DNA of 64,000 nucleotides. Origin: Klebsiella sp. WP3-W18-ESBL-02 (GTDB taxonomy: Bacteria; Pseudomonadota; Gammaproteobacteria; Enterobacterales; Enterobacteriaceae). Numbering within the stretch: position 1 is the first letter of the stretch; every line of letters begins with the position of its first letter. Positions 53,189 to 61,823 of this stretch are shown here, one piece after another. The notes below the pieces were generated by a model. That model was not told where the DNA came from. It saw nothing but the letters and a program-made list of their open reading frames with translations, and made no database searches. Both the position numbers and the translations under genes were made by a program. The stretch is from NCBI RefSeq assembly GCF_014168815.1, contig NZ_AP021972.1:2170001-2234000 (forward strand). Reading direction: 5' to 3'.

Positions 53189-54316
53189 ATGATGCAGCCA
53201 GTTTGTGAGAGCAAGGGTTTTGTCGAACGTTTTACCCTCGGTAAAGGCGATCTGCGCTTTGCCGTGAAAGATACGCTGGACGTTGCGGGGCACCGCACCC
53301 AGGCCGGTTGCCCGGCGTTGGCCCACGCGCCCGTCGCCCGGCAGCACGCCAGAGTGGTGGACATGCTGTTGCGCAGCGGCTGCGTGTTAGATGGAAAAAC
53401 CGCGCTACACGAGCTGGCGTTCGGCGTGACCGGCATTAACCCCTGGGGCGGTACGCCGCTGAATCCCCATTTCCCCGCGCTGATTCCCGGCGGTTCGTCC
53501 AGCGGCTCGGCGGCGGTTGTCGCCGCCGGTGAGGTGGATTTTGCCCTCGGTACCGACACCGGCGGATCGGTACGGATGCCCGCCGCCTGCTGCGGGGTGC
53601 TCGGGCTGAAGCCCGGTTACGGCGTGTTGAGCCGTCAGGGGGGGATGCCCGCCGAGAGCTCGCTGGACTGCGTGGGCCTTTTTGCCCGTGAAGCGGACGT
53701 GCTGCGCCAGGCGCTGAATCGTCTTAACGTCACCGTTGGCGCGCCGCTGACCGCGTTACCCGACATCGCCTTTATCGCCGCCGCGCAGCCGGACATTGAC
53801 GGCGAACTGCTTGCCGGTCTTTGCCGGCTGGCGGTCCACCCGCGCAGCGCCGAACTGACGCTGCTCGACGATGCTCATCGCGCCGGGCTGACCCTGATTA
53901 ACCACGAGAACTGGCGCGCGCTCGGCCCGCTGCTGGCAAGCGGTCAGGTTTCTGCCGATGTTGCCAGCCGGATCCGCGCGGGGGAATCGGTCAGCGCACA
54001 GGCGTTGCAGGATGCGGAAACTGTCCGCCAGCGCTTTCGCGCGGAAGTGGATGCGCGGTTGGCCGAAACGCCGCTGCTGGCGCTGGCGACGCTGCCAGAA
54101 CTGCCGCCCACGCTTGCCGAAGCCCACGATCCGCTGAGCGTGGTGAATCTTACCCGCTTAGTTCGTCCGTTTAATCTCAGCGGTCACCCGGCGTTGACGC
54201 TGCCTATGGGCGCGTTGCGCGACCGTCCAATCGCCCTACAGCTGGTCGCTCGTAAAGGCGACGAGGGGCTGCTGGTACAGGCCGCCGAGTGGCTGATGGC
54301 CCGACGACGTCACTAA
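53189..54316 (+). CDS. iacH: Amidase-signature protein IacH
   Basis: A 375-residue protein of the amidase signature family. The catalytic Ser-Ser-Lys pieces are visible: FAVKDTLDVAG (Lys, about 26-36), GGSSSGSAAV (about 101-110) and GTDTGGSVRMPAACCGVLGLKP (the Ser nucleophile). IacH occurs in iac clusters of other bacteria, but its role there is not fully settled; hydrolysis of an amide such as an auxin conjugate is possible. The start is the ATG at 53189 or the adjacent ATG at 53192 (AAGGTG upstream). It is the first gene of the iac operon; the next begins 99 bases on. Confidence 0.85.
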   Translation: MMQPVCESKGFVERFTLGKGDLRFAVKDTLDVAGHRTQAGCPALAHAPVARQHARVVDMLLRSGCVLDGKTALHELAFGVTGINPWGGTPLNPHFPALIPGGSSSGSAAVVAAGEVDFALGTDTGGSVRMPAACCGVLGLKPGYGVLSRQGGMPAESSLDCVGLFAREADVLRQALNRLNVTVGAPLTALPDIAFIAAAQPDIDGELLAGLCRLAVHPRSAELTLLDDAHRAGLTLINHENWRALGPLLASGQVSADVASRIRAGESVSAQALQDAETVRQRFRAEVDARLAETPLLALATLPELPPTLAEAHDPLSVVNLTRLVRPFNLSGHPALTLPMGALRDRPIALQLVARKGDEGLLVQAAEWLMARRRH

Positions 54317-54415
54317 TCACTACCCTGTTTTGCTATCCCTGATGACTCAGTGAGTTCGACTCATTGCGGCTGCGTTCGTCCTGCGAACGGCCGCGACTAC
54401 TATCCGGAGAACGCT

Positions 54416-55543
54416 ATGTCTGCCGTCCACGTCCATGAAACGCTGGCCCCGCTGCTGAGCGAAGTTGCTTCCCGCAGCGCCGATTTTGAGCATCAACGTC
54501 ATATTTCTGACGACATCATTGCCCGCTTCAAACAGGTGGGCGTTTACCGGGCGCTGGTGCCGAAAATCTACGGCGGCGACGAATGCACGCCCGCGCAGTT
54601 TTGTGAATTGATTGAACAGATAGCCACCGCCGACGGCTCGGCGGGCTGGGTAGCCAGTTTCGGTATGAGCCCGTTCTACCTTGGCGCACTGCCGGTGGAA
54701 ACGTTGCAGGAACTCTATCGCGATGGCCCGGACGTGGTCTTCGCGGGCGGCATTTTTCCGACGCAGAAAGCGCGTCAGGCCGACGGCGGTTACCGGGTCA
54801 GCGGACGCTGGAGTTTTGCCAGCGGCAGTATGGGGGCGTCGGTGCTGGGAGTGGGGATTCTGCCGGACGGCGAACAGCCTCTGCCGCGCATGGCGGTGCT
54901 GCCGCGCGCCAGCGTCCAGATAGACCCGGTGTGGGATACCGTCGGCCTCGCCGGAACCGGCAGTCACGACCTGCTGGTTGACGACGCGTTTGTTCCGGAC
55001 GCGTGGACCTTTATTCGCGGCGGCACGCTGAATCTGGAAGGGCCGCTGTACCGCTACCCGGTGCTGTCGCTGGCGACGCAGGTGCTCTCCGTTGTGTCGC
55101 TCGGCGTGGCCCGCGCCGCGCTTAATGAAATTTATGCCATCGCCCATCGCCAGCAGTCGGTGACCGGTGCGCCGCGTCTGGCCGACCGCCCGCAGGCGCA
55201 GATGCAGATTGCCCGCTGTGAAGCCGATCTGCGCGCTGCTCGCGCCTGGTTTTATGACGCCATTGATGATGTCTGGCAACGCCTGCTCGCCGGGGACGAT
55301 CCCAGCTGCGAACAGGTCAACGCGCTACGGCTTTCTTCCACCCACGTGACGCGCGTTGCGGCCGACGTGGCGCGCCAGGCGCTGGCACTCAACGGAATGG
55401 GCGGGGTCGCCATGACCAGCCCGCTACAGCGCTACGTCCGCGACACGATGGTGATTACCCAACATGCCTTTATGGGCGACCTCTCGTATCTCAATGCGGG
55501 CACGGTCTTTTTCGGCGGTAAACCGCTGCCGGGTTACCTGTGA
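54416..55543 (+). CDS. iacA: Indole-3-acetate monooxygenase-type flavoprotein IacA
   Basis: A 375-residue protein with the acyl-CoA dehydrogenase fold used by group D flavin monooxygenases. Blocks are VYRALVPKIYGGDECTP, ATADGSAGWVASFG, YRVSGRWSFASGSMGASVLGVGI and the C-terminal LALNGMGGVAMTSPLQRYVRD. In iac pathways IacA makes the first oxidation of the indole ring of indole-3-acetate, with reduced flavin from IacG. The start is the ATG at 54416 with CGGAGA upstream; a 22-codon extension to 54350 is not conserved. It lies between iacH and iacB. Confidence 0.88.
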   Translation: MSAVHVHETLAPLLSEVASRSADFEHQRHISDDIIARFKQVGVYRALVPKIYGGDECTPAQFCELIEQIATADGSAGWVASFGMSPFYLGALPVETLQELYRDGPDVVFAGGIFPTQKARQADGGYRVSGRWSFASGSMGASVLGVGILPDGEQPLPRMAVLPRASVQIDPVWDTVGLAGTGSHDLLVDDAFVPDAWTFIRGGTLNLEGPLYRYPVLSLATQVLSVVSLGVARAALNEIYAIAHRQQSVTGAPRLADRPQAQMQIARCEADLRAARAWFYDAIDDVWQRLLAGDDPSCEQVNALRLSSTHVTRVAADVARQALALNGMGGVAMTSPLQRYVRDTMVITQHAFMGDLSYLNAGTVFFGGKPLPGYL

Positions 55544-55564
55544 TTGTTAATTAAGGAGCAACAA

Positions 55565-55924
55565 ATGAGCCAATCCAACAAATTACGCGTGCTGTTTTGT
55601 ATCGGCGTAAACCAGAACTTCTTTGACGCCAGCGCGGCAGAAGCCAAGCAGGTATGGGCCGCCTTCGGCGTGATGATGAAAGGGATGGAAGAGACGCCGG
55701 GAATTTCGGTTATCGGCAATATGGATGACGACCAACTGATGGTTGGCCCGTCAACGACCGCCCCGTGGACAACCTATGTGCTGGCCGATGCGCAGGCGCT
55801 GGAGAACGTCGCTGCGGTCTGCAATTTGTTCCGCACGACGCCGGTGGGCGACAGCGGCAGCAAGCTGTGGAAGTACTGCAAAATTGAAGCCCGCGTCGGG
55901 CGCGAACTGATCATTCAGGGTTAA
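55565..55924 (+). CDS. iacB: Small conserved iac-cluster protein IacB
   Basis: A 119-residue cytoplasmic protein, MSQSNKLRVLFCIGVNQNFF and onward. It has no enzyme motif that I can name; the predicted fold is alpha/beta with a C-terminal KLWKYCKIEARVGRELIIQ. Genes of this size and place are called iacB in iac clusters, with unclear function. The start is the ATG at 55565, with AAGGAG 7 bases upstream. It is followed after 11 bases by iacI. Confidence 0.82.
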   Translation: MSQSNKLRVLFCIGVNQNFFDASAAEAKQVWAAFGVMMKGMEETPGISVIGNMDDDQLMVGPSTTAPWTTYVLADAQALENVAAVCNLFRTTPVGDSGSKLWKYCKIEARVGRELIIQG

Positions 55925-55935
55925 CGGAGCGCGTG

Positions 55936-56487
55936 ATGACTTCTCAGGATGCGCTGCGCCTACAGCAGCTCGAAGATCAGCAGGCCGCGCGGGTGTGCAT
56001 TAGCCAGTATATGCATCTTTGCGATCGGCTGGATGATGCCGACACCGTTCACGCTATTGGCGCACTGTTCAGCGTTGACGCCTGCTGGGAAGGCGTTGGC
56101 GAACCTTACGCCGCCCGCCTGGGGCGTCATCAGGGGCGCGAAGCCATCGTCGGCATGATGGCGGGCTATGTCCGTCAGCCAGCACATTTCGCCATGAATG
56201 CACATTTCCTGTGCTCCGAGGCGCTCAGCATCACGGCCAGCGGCGATTTGCACGGCCGCTGGCTGATGCTGCAGACCTCAGCCTTTAACGCCGGCGGGGC
56301 GCACCTTAACGCCGCCGAGCTGAACGTCACCTTTCGGCGCGAGGCGGGGGAGATGGTGATGCGTCATTTTACCACCCGCAACCTGTTTAGCCGCCCCGTA
56401 ACGCACTGGCACGCCGAAGATTTACTCCCCGTGCCGGATCAACATCAGACCGTCGCAGACGTGCAGGAGAATGGACATGCAGTGTGA
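55936..56487 (+). CDS. iacI: SnoaL-like protein IacI
   Basis: A 183-residue protein of the SnoaL/NTF2-like fold (about 10-145), which in relatives is used for isomerase, dehydratase or binding functions. Blocks are QYMHLCDRLDDADTVHAIGALFSVDACWEG and HFAMNAHFLCSEALSI. It corresponds to iacI in other iac clusters, with no settled role. The start is the ATG at 55936 with GGAG 7 bases upstream; the preceding GTG at 55933 is in frame. Its end overlaps the start of iacC by 11 bases, so the two are translationally coupled. Confidence 0.82.
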   Translation: MTSQDALRLQQLEDQQAARVCISQYMHLCDRLDDADTVHAIGALFSVDACWEGVGEPYAARLGRHQGREAIVGMMAGYVRQPAHFAMNAHFLCSEALSITASGDLHGRWLMLQTSAFNAGGAHLNAAELNVTFRREAGEMVMRHFTTRNLFSRPVTHWHAEDLLPVPDQHQTVADVQENGHAV

Positions 56488-57787
56488 CCACCTCATTAAG
56501 GTAAAAAATATCGATGCCGCCGCACCCGCCGCGCCGAGTCGTGAACAGATTGCCGCGCTGGTCCAGCATGACCGCGTGCATACCTCGCTGTATAACTCGG
56601 AAACGCTGTTCGGCCTGGAGCTGGACCGCATTTTCAGCAAAACCTGGGTCTGGGTCGCGCATGCCAGCGAAATCCCGGAGACGGGCAGCTTTAAGACCAC
56701 TGAAATCGGCACGCAGCCGGTGATCGTGGTTCGCGACCGCAAAGGCAACGTGCACACGTTGCTTAACCGCTGCCGCCATCGTGCGGCCACCGTCTGCGAG
56801 CATCGCAGCGGTAAAACGAACAGCTTCGTTTGCCCCTACCACGGTTGGGGCTACGCGCTCGATGGCAGCCTGCGCGGCGTACCGCATCCGGAAAGCTATG
56901 CCGACCAGCTAGAAAAAGGCGCGCTAGGGCTGGTTTCGCTGCGCACCGAACAGTATGCCGGCATGATTTTCGCCACTTTTAACGAGCATATCGAACCGCT
57001 GGACGATTTCCTCGGCGCGGCGAAAAAGTGGATGGACCTGTTTATGAAGCAGGGCGCGGGCTTCCCGATCAAAACCGGCCCCGCGCACCGTTTCCGCTTT
57101 CCCGGTAACTGGAAAATTCAGCTGGAAAATACCACCGACGGCTATCACTTCCCGGTGGTTCATCGCTCATTTTTAAGCTCGGTCGATAAGCAGACCGAAG
57201 AGATGCTCAACTTTGTTGATGGCAGCGGCTACGTCGAAGATCTCGGTAACGGCCACAGCGTGATGGTGATGATCCCGGAGCTGGTGGATCTGGAGGCCAA
57301 TCTGGATGCGCCGATTCCGGAGCGCTTTGTTGAGTTAGCCGATGCGCTGCGAGCTGAATATGACGAGACGCAGGTCAGGCGCATCGTACGCGCGGTCGGT
57401 GGCTCCGGTTTCAACCTCAATATTTTCCCTAACATTGCCTGTTCAATGGCCTTTTTCCGCGTCCTGCAGCCGGTATCGGTGAACGAAACCGAAATTCACC
57501 ACGCGGTGATCACCATGGACGGTGGACCGGAAATGGCCAACCAGGCGCGGCTGCGCCTGCACGAGCACTTCCAGGGGCCGATGGGCTTCGGCACACCGGA
57601 TGACTCTGAGGCCTGGGAGCGCGTGCAGCGCGGGGCCACCGCCGGTGACGATCTGTGGATCATGCTGAACCGTGGCCTGGCCGGTGAGTACCGCACTGAC
57701 GACGGCCTGCGTAGCGACGTCAGCGCCGAAACCGGCATGCGTGCGGCCTATCAGCAGTGGAAAAAATTAATGACGGAGAACGCGTAG
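56477..57787 (+). CDS. iacC: Rieske ring-hydroxylating oxygenase alpha subunit IacC
   Basis: A 436-residue alpha subunit. The Rieske [2Fe-2S] site is CRH (Cys99, His101) and CPYH (Cys119, His122), exactly Cx1H-x17-Cx2H. The mononuclear iron site follows as ENTTDGYHFPVVH, with bridging Asp221 and ligands His224 and His229. It pairs with IacD and gets electrons from IacF. In iac pathways it acts on the oxidised indole intermediate on the way to catechol. The start is the ATG at 56477, with GGAG 7 bases upstream; the ATG at 56471 is nearer the site. Confidence 0.92.
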   Translation: MQCDHLIKVKNIDAAAPAAPSREQIAALVQHDRVHTSLYNSETLFGLELDRIFSKTWVWVAHASEIPETGSFKTTEIGTQPVIVVRDRKGNVHTLLNRCRHRAATVCEHRSGKTNSFVCPYHGWGYALDGSLRGVPHPESYADQLEKGALGLVSLRTEQYAGMIFATFNEHIEPLDDFLGAAKKWMDLFMKQGAGFPIKTGPAHRFRFPGNWKIQLENTTDGYHFPVVHRSFLSSVDKQTEEMLNFVDGSGYVEDLGNGHSVMVMIPELVDLEANLDAPIPERFVELADALRAEYDETQVRRIVRAVGGSGFNLNIFPNIACSMAFFRVLQPVSVNETEIHHAVITMDGGPEMANQARLRLHEHFQGPMGFGTPDDSEAWERVQRGATAGDDLWIMLNRGLAGEYRTDDGLRSDVSAETGMRAAYQQWKKLMTENA

Positions 57788-58270
57788 ATGACAACCGAGG
57801 AGTCCGTACTGTTTAACGCCATCGCACTGATCAATCTGGAAGGCGATCTTCTCGATCAGGGGGAATTCGACGGCTGGCTGGATCTCTGGCTACCGGAAGG
57901 CCTTTACGTGGTGCCGATCGATCCGCAGGAGACTGATTTTAAAAACACGCTCAATTACGCCTGCGATGACCATGATATGCGCGCCCGGCGAGTGAAGCGC
58001 TTGTACAGCGGCGAGTCGATTTCAACGACCCCACGTGCGCGCACGCTGCGCACGCTATCGCGTTTCCGTCTGCTGGAGGCGGGAGAACATCAGGTGGTGG
58101 TACGCGGCGCGCAGTCGCTGTGGGAGCACCGTAAAGGGCACAGCCGCCACTATGCGGCCGATATCACCTGGCATCTGGTGCCGCAGGCGCAGGGATGGCG
58201 CATTCAGCAGAAGGTGATTCGCCTGGTCAACAGCGACGATGTGCTGCACAGCATCGGCTACATCCTGTGA
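57788..58270 (+). CDS. iacD: Ring-hydroxylating oxygenase beta subunit IacD
   Basis: A 160-residue protein with the small-subunit (NTF2-like) fold of aromatic dioxygenases: EGDLLDQGEFDGWLDLWLPEGLYVVPIDP and a C-terminal HYAADITWHLVPQAQGWRIQQKVIRLVNSDD. It forms the alpha3beta3 complex with IacC. Its ATG follows the iacC stop with no gap (TAG ATG), so they are coupled. The next gene, iacE, begins 10 bases after it. Confidence 0.9.
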   Translation: MTTEESVLFNAIALINLEGDLLDQGEFDGWLDLWLPEGLYVVPIDPQETDFKNTLNYACDDHDMRARRVKRLYSGESISTTPRARTLRTLSRFRLLEAGEHQVVVRGAQSLWEHRKGHSRHYAADITWHLVPQAQGWRIQQKVIRLVNSDDVLHSIGYIL

Positions 58271-58280
58271 GGAACCGTCC

Positions 58281-59015
58281 ATGATGCAAACCGTATTAGT
58301 CACCGGCGCAGCCGCCGGTCTGGGCAATGTGATTGCTGGCCACCTGCTGGAGCAGGGGTTCCAGGTGGTATTGACTGACGTCGACGCGGCCCGTGCGCAG
58401 GCGGCGGCAGAAACGCTCGACAGCGACCGTGTGCTGGCGATGGGGTTGGATATTTGTCGACCGGATGATTTTACTCGTGCGCTGAGCGCTACCGAGGCGC
58501 GGTTCGGCAGCCTTCAGGTGCTGGTGAACAATGCTGCACTGACGCTGGCAACCCCGGTCATGGACATCACGGTAGACGAATTTGACCGGGTGATGACCAC
58601 CAACCTGCGCGGGACTTTCGTCGGCTGTCAGACGATGGGGCGCTACTTTGCCCGTCGTGGCTATGGCCGGATTATCAACCTGGCGTCGCTGGCCGGGCAG
58701 AACGGCGGCACCGCTTCCGGGGCGCACTACGCGGCGTCGAAAGGCGGCATCCTGACGCTGACCAAAATTTTCGCCCGTGAGCTGGCCAAATCTGGCGTCA
58801 CCGTTAACGCCATCGCGCCAGGGCCGATTGATTCACCGGCAGTTCACGCGCTGGTACCGGAAGAAAAGCTGGCAGGGCTGCTGCAAATGATCCCGGTCGG
58901 TGCGCTCGGCGAGGCGGAGTTTGTCGCCCGCGCGGTTGCGCTATTGGCAGACCAACAGGCGTCGTTTGTCACCGGGGCAACCTGGGACATTAACGGCGGG
59001 CTGTTTATGCGTTAA
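58281..59015 (+). CDS. iacE: Short-chain dehydrogenase IacE
   Basis: A 244-residue NAD(P)-dependent short-chain dehydrogenase. The nucleotide motif is TGAAAGLG (8-15), NNAA is at 83-86, and the catalytic Ser136, Tyr150 and Lys154 are in INLASLAG and HYAASK. IacE acts with IacA in the first oxidation steps of indole-3-acetate. The start is the ATG at 58281 (or the next ATG at 58284), with GAGGAA upstream. A longer frame to 58239 overlaps iacD and is unlikely. Confidence 0.9.
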   Translation: MMQTVLVTGAAAGLGNVIAGHLLEQGFQVVLTDVDAARAQAAAETLDSDRVLAMGLDICRPDDFTRALSATEARFGSLQVLVNNAALTLATPVMDITVDEFDRVMTTNLRGTFVGCQTMGRYFARRGYGRIINLASLAGQNGGTASGAHYAASKGGILTLTKIFARELAKSGVTVNAIAPGPIDSPAVHALVPEEKLAGLLQMIPVGALGEAEFVARAVALLADQQASFVTGATWDINGGLFMR

Positions 59016-59026
59016 GGGGGAACGTC

Positions 59027-59959
59027 ATGCTGACATTACAGATTGTTCACCGTGAGCTGCACGGCGAGGTTGTGCTCTTGACGCTGGCTCACCCGGATGG
59101 CCGGACGTTACCGGCGTTCAGTGCCGGGGCGCATATCGATGTGCATTTGAGTGACGAACTGGTGCGCCCCTATTCGCTGTGCGGCGATCCGCAGCAGCGC
59201 AATTGCTACCAGCTTGGCATATTGAAAGACCGCCAATCGCAGGGTGGGTCGCTGGCGGCGCACGCCTTGCGCGAAGGGGATGACATCCGGGTGAGCGAGC
59301 CGCGTAATCTGTTCGCCCTGGATGCGCAGGCCACACATAGCCTGTTGATTGGTGGCGGTATCGGTATTACGCCGATGCTGGCAATGGCGGAGGAGTTACG
59401 TGCCGCCGGGCGCTCATTCAGCCTGCACTACTGCGCCAAATCGCGCGCAGAGGCGGCGTTTGCCGCACATCTGGAGGCAGCGGCCTATGCGCCGCAGGTT
59501 CACATGCATTTCAGCGACGAGCAGCGAATTCACCTCGATGCGGTTTTGTGCGACGTGCCTGAGGGGACGCACGTTTACGTCTGCGGCCCCGCGCGGCTGA
59601 TGGATGCCGTGAGCGAACGGGCGGCGGCGCTGGGCTATGCACCGGATCGGGTTCATCAGGAGTGCTTCAGCGCTGAGGTCAACAGCGGCGGCCAGCCGTT
59701 TGAGGTCGTGGCCGCCGCCAGCGGTATGACCGTGCAGGTGGCGAGCCATCAAACCATCGTCGAGGCGCTGGCGTTGGCGGGGCTGAAGGTGTGCGTTTCC
59801 TGTAAGCAGGGGATTTGCGGCAGCTGCCTGACGGACGTGCTGGAAGGCGAACCGGACCACCGTGACCACTATCTGACCGACGACGAAAAGGCCGACGGCG
59901 ACCAGATTTTACTGTGCTGTTCCCGCGCTAAAAGCGCCCGTCTGATTATCGATCTTTGA
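59027..59959 (+). CDS. iacF: Ferredoxin-type oxidoreductase IacF
   Basis: A 310-residue reductase of the phthalate dioxygenase reductase type. It has an FMN-binding domain (about 1-100, RPYSLCGDP), an NADH domain (about 105-215, LLIGGGIGITPMLAMAEEL and HVYVCGPARLMDAV) and a C-terminal [2Fe-2S] ferredoxin domain. That domain holds the ligands CVSCKQGICGSC and ILLCCSRA. It would pass electrons from NADH to the IacC Rieske centre. AGGGGGAACGTC lies before the ATG. Confidence 0.9.
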   Translation: MLTLQIVHRELHGEVVLLTLAHPDGRTLPAFSAGAHIDVHLSDELVRPYSLCGDPQQRNCYQLGILKDRQSQGGSLAAHALREGDDIRVSEPRNLFALDAQATHSLLIGGGIGITPMLAMAEELRAAGRSFSLHYCAKSRAEAAFAAHLEAAAYAPQVHMHFSDEQRIHLDAVLCDVPEGTHVYVCGPARLMDAVSERAAALGYAPDRVHQECFSAEVNSGGQPFEVVAAASGMTVQVASHQTIVEALALAGLKVCVSCKQGICGSCLTDVLEGEPDHRDHYLTDDEKADGDQILLCCSRAKSARLIIDL

Positions 59960-59969
59960 GGATCTCGCT

Positions 59970-60458
59970 ATGTCTCTGCAAATCGAATTTCGTAACGCCA
60001 TGGCGCAGCTCGGCAGCGCGGTATCGGTGATTACCACCGATGGCCCGGCGGGCAAGTTTGGCTTTACCGCCTCTGCTGTGTGCAGCGTCACCGACCAGCC
60101 GCCGACTTTGCTGGTCTGTATGAATCGTCACTCGTTTGCTCACGCGCACTTTAAGCGCAACGGCGCGCTGTGCGTCAACGTGCTCTCCAGCGAACACCAG
60201 ACGCTGTCCGGCATTTTTGCCAACGCCAGCCTGCGTTCCGAGGAGCGTTTCTGCCATGACAGCTGGCAGGTGTTAGCCAGCGGCGCACCGGTGCTCCGTT
60301 CGGCGGTCGCCAGCTTCGACTGCCTGATTGATGACTGCCATGAAGTCGGCAGCCATTCGGTCTTTTACTGTCGGGTCCAGGCGATTCGCTGCAGCGAGCA
60401 GCCGCGCGGGCTGGTCTATTTTAACCGTCGCTATCACGCGGTCGGACACGAGGCATAA
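59970..60458 (+). CDS. iacG: Flavin reductase IacG
   Basis: A 162-residue flavin reductase of the HpaC/RutF type. Blocks are FRNAMAQLGSAVSVITTDGPAGKFGFTASAVCSVTDQPPTLLVCMNRHS, FKRNGALCVNVLSSEH and HSVFYCRVQAI. It likely supplies reduced flavin to IacA. It starts 10 bases after iacF, with GAGGA upstream of the ATG. The last iac gene before the transporter. Confidence 0.9.
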   Translation: MSLQIEFRNAMAQLGSAVSVITTDGPAGKFGFTASAVCSVTDQPPTLLVCMNRHSFAHAHFKRNGALCVNVLSSEHQTLSGIFANASLRSEERFCHDSWQVLASGAPVLRSAVASFDCLIDDCHEVGSHSVFYCRVQAIRCSEQPRGLVYFNRRYHAVGHEA

Positions 60459-60479
60459 CGTCAAGAGGGGGAACGCCGG

Positions 60480-61823
60480 ATGAGTAATGTCGTTTCTGCA
60501 ACTGCGCTCACGACCGCTGATGCGCGGCGCGATGCCCAGCAAATGCGCAAACTGGTGATGGCATCCGTATTGGGCAACGCGCTGGAATGGTATGACTTCT
60601 TTCTCTATGGAACCGCGGCAGCGCTGGTGTTCGGCCCGCTCTTTTTCCCGGTCGGCGGCGATCCGCTACAGGGCACGTTGCTGGCGTTTTCCGGGTTTGC
60701 GGTAGGCTTTCTGGCGCGTCCGCTGGGCGGCATCGTCTTTGGTCACATTGGCGATCGCTATAGTCGCAAAATGACCCTGATTATGACCCTGACGCTGATG
60801 GGGGCTACCACCTTTGTGATTGGCCTGCTGCCGACCTACGCGCAGGTGGGGATCTGGGCGCCGCTGGCACTGATTATTCTGCGTTTCTTACAGGGTGTGG
60901 CCTCCGGCGGCGAATGGGGCGGCGGAGTGCTGATGCTGAGCGAGAACGCGCCCGCCTCGCGCCGTGGCTTTTACACCGCGTGGAGCCAGATGGGCGTCTC
61001 TGGCGGCTTCGTGCTGTCGGCCTTTGCCTTCTATCTGGTGCAGCAGCTTCCGGAGAGTGATTTTATGCGCTGGGGCTGGCGCGTGCCGTTTGTACTCAGC
61101 ATCGTCATCTTCCTGGTGGGGATCTATATCCGCAAGAACATCCGTGAGAGCCGGGCTTTTGTGCAGGCAAAACCGGAAGATGGGCATGAAAAAATCCCGC
61201 TGCTGGTTATCGTGCGCGAGCACCCTAAAGCGCTGCTGCAGGCCATTGCGCTGCGGCTGCCGGAAAACGGAGCCTCCTATATTTTCTTTACCTTTTCAGT
61301 GGTGTACGCCAAACACATCGGCATCGGCACCGGTGAGATCATCAGCGCCGTGACGCTGGCGATGCTGGTAGAGTTCTTCTCGATTTTATTCTGGGGCGCG
61401 CTATCGGATCGCATTGGCCTGAAGCCGGTTTATTACATCGGTGTTATCGGTCTGCTGGTGATGGCGTTCCCCTTCTTCTGGCTGCTTTCCACCGGCAGCT
61501 ACCCGGCAATTATGCTGGCCATGTTCCTCGGTCTGCCGGTCTGTCACGGCGCGATGATTGGCACCCAGCCGTGCATCATGAGCGATCTTTTTCCGGTGCG
61601 CGTGCGCTATTCCGGACTGGCGCTGGGCCATGAGGTGGGGTCGATCTTTTCAGGCGGGCTGGGCCCGATGCTGGCGGTCGCGCTGCTGATGGCCTTCGAT
61701 GCGTCGTGGCCGGTCTCTCTGCTGCTGGTGGGCTATGCGCTGTTGGCGTGGGTGGCGCTGATCGGCCTGCCTGCGGCGAAATCACAACCTGTTCATGCTG
61801 GAGTCACGGATGTTAACGATTGA
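60480..61823 (+). CDS. MHS-family MFS permease (metabolite:H+ symporter)
   Basis: A 447-residue transporter with 12 predicted helices. MHS-family blocks are ASVLGNALEWYDFFLYGTAAALVF, GFAVGFLARPLGGIVFGHIGDRYSRKMTL and RFLQGVASGGEWGGGVLMLSE. Position between iacG and catB suggests it moves indole-3-acetate or a breakdown product; the substrate is not proven. AGAGGGGGAACGCC lies before the ATG. Its last 14 bases overlap the start of catB, so the upper and lower pathway genes are coupled. Confidence 0.87.
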   Translation: MSNVVSATALTTADARRDAQQMRKLVMASVLGNALEWYDFFLYGTAAALVFGPLFFPVGGDPLQGTLLAFSGFAVGFLARPLGGIVFGHIGDRYSRKMTLIMTLTLMGATTFVIGLLPTYAQVGIWAPLALIILRFLQGVASGGEWGGGVLMLSENAPASRRGFYTAWSQMGVSGGFVLSAFAFYLVQQLPESDFMRWGWRVPFVLSIVIFLVGIYIRKNIRESRAFVQAKPEDGHEKIPLLVIVREHPKALLQAIALRLPENGASYIFFTFSVVYAKHIGIGTGEIISAVTLAMLVEFFSILFWGALSDRIGLKPVYYIGVIGLLVMAFPFFWLLSTGSYPAIMLAMFLGLPVCHGAMIGTQPCIMSDLFPVRVRYSGLALGHEVGSIFSGGLGPMLAVALLMAFDASWPVSLLLVGYALLAWVALIGLPAAKSQPVHAGVTDVND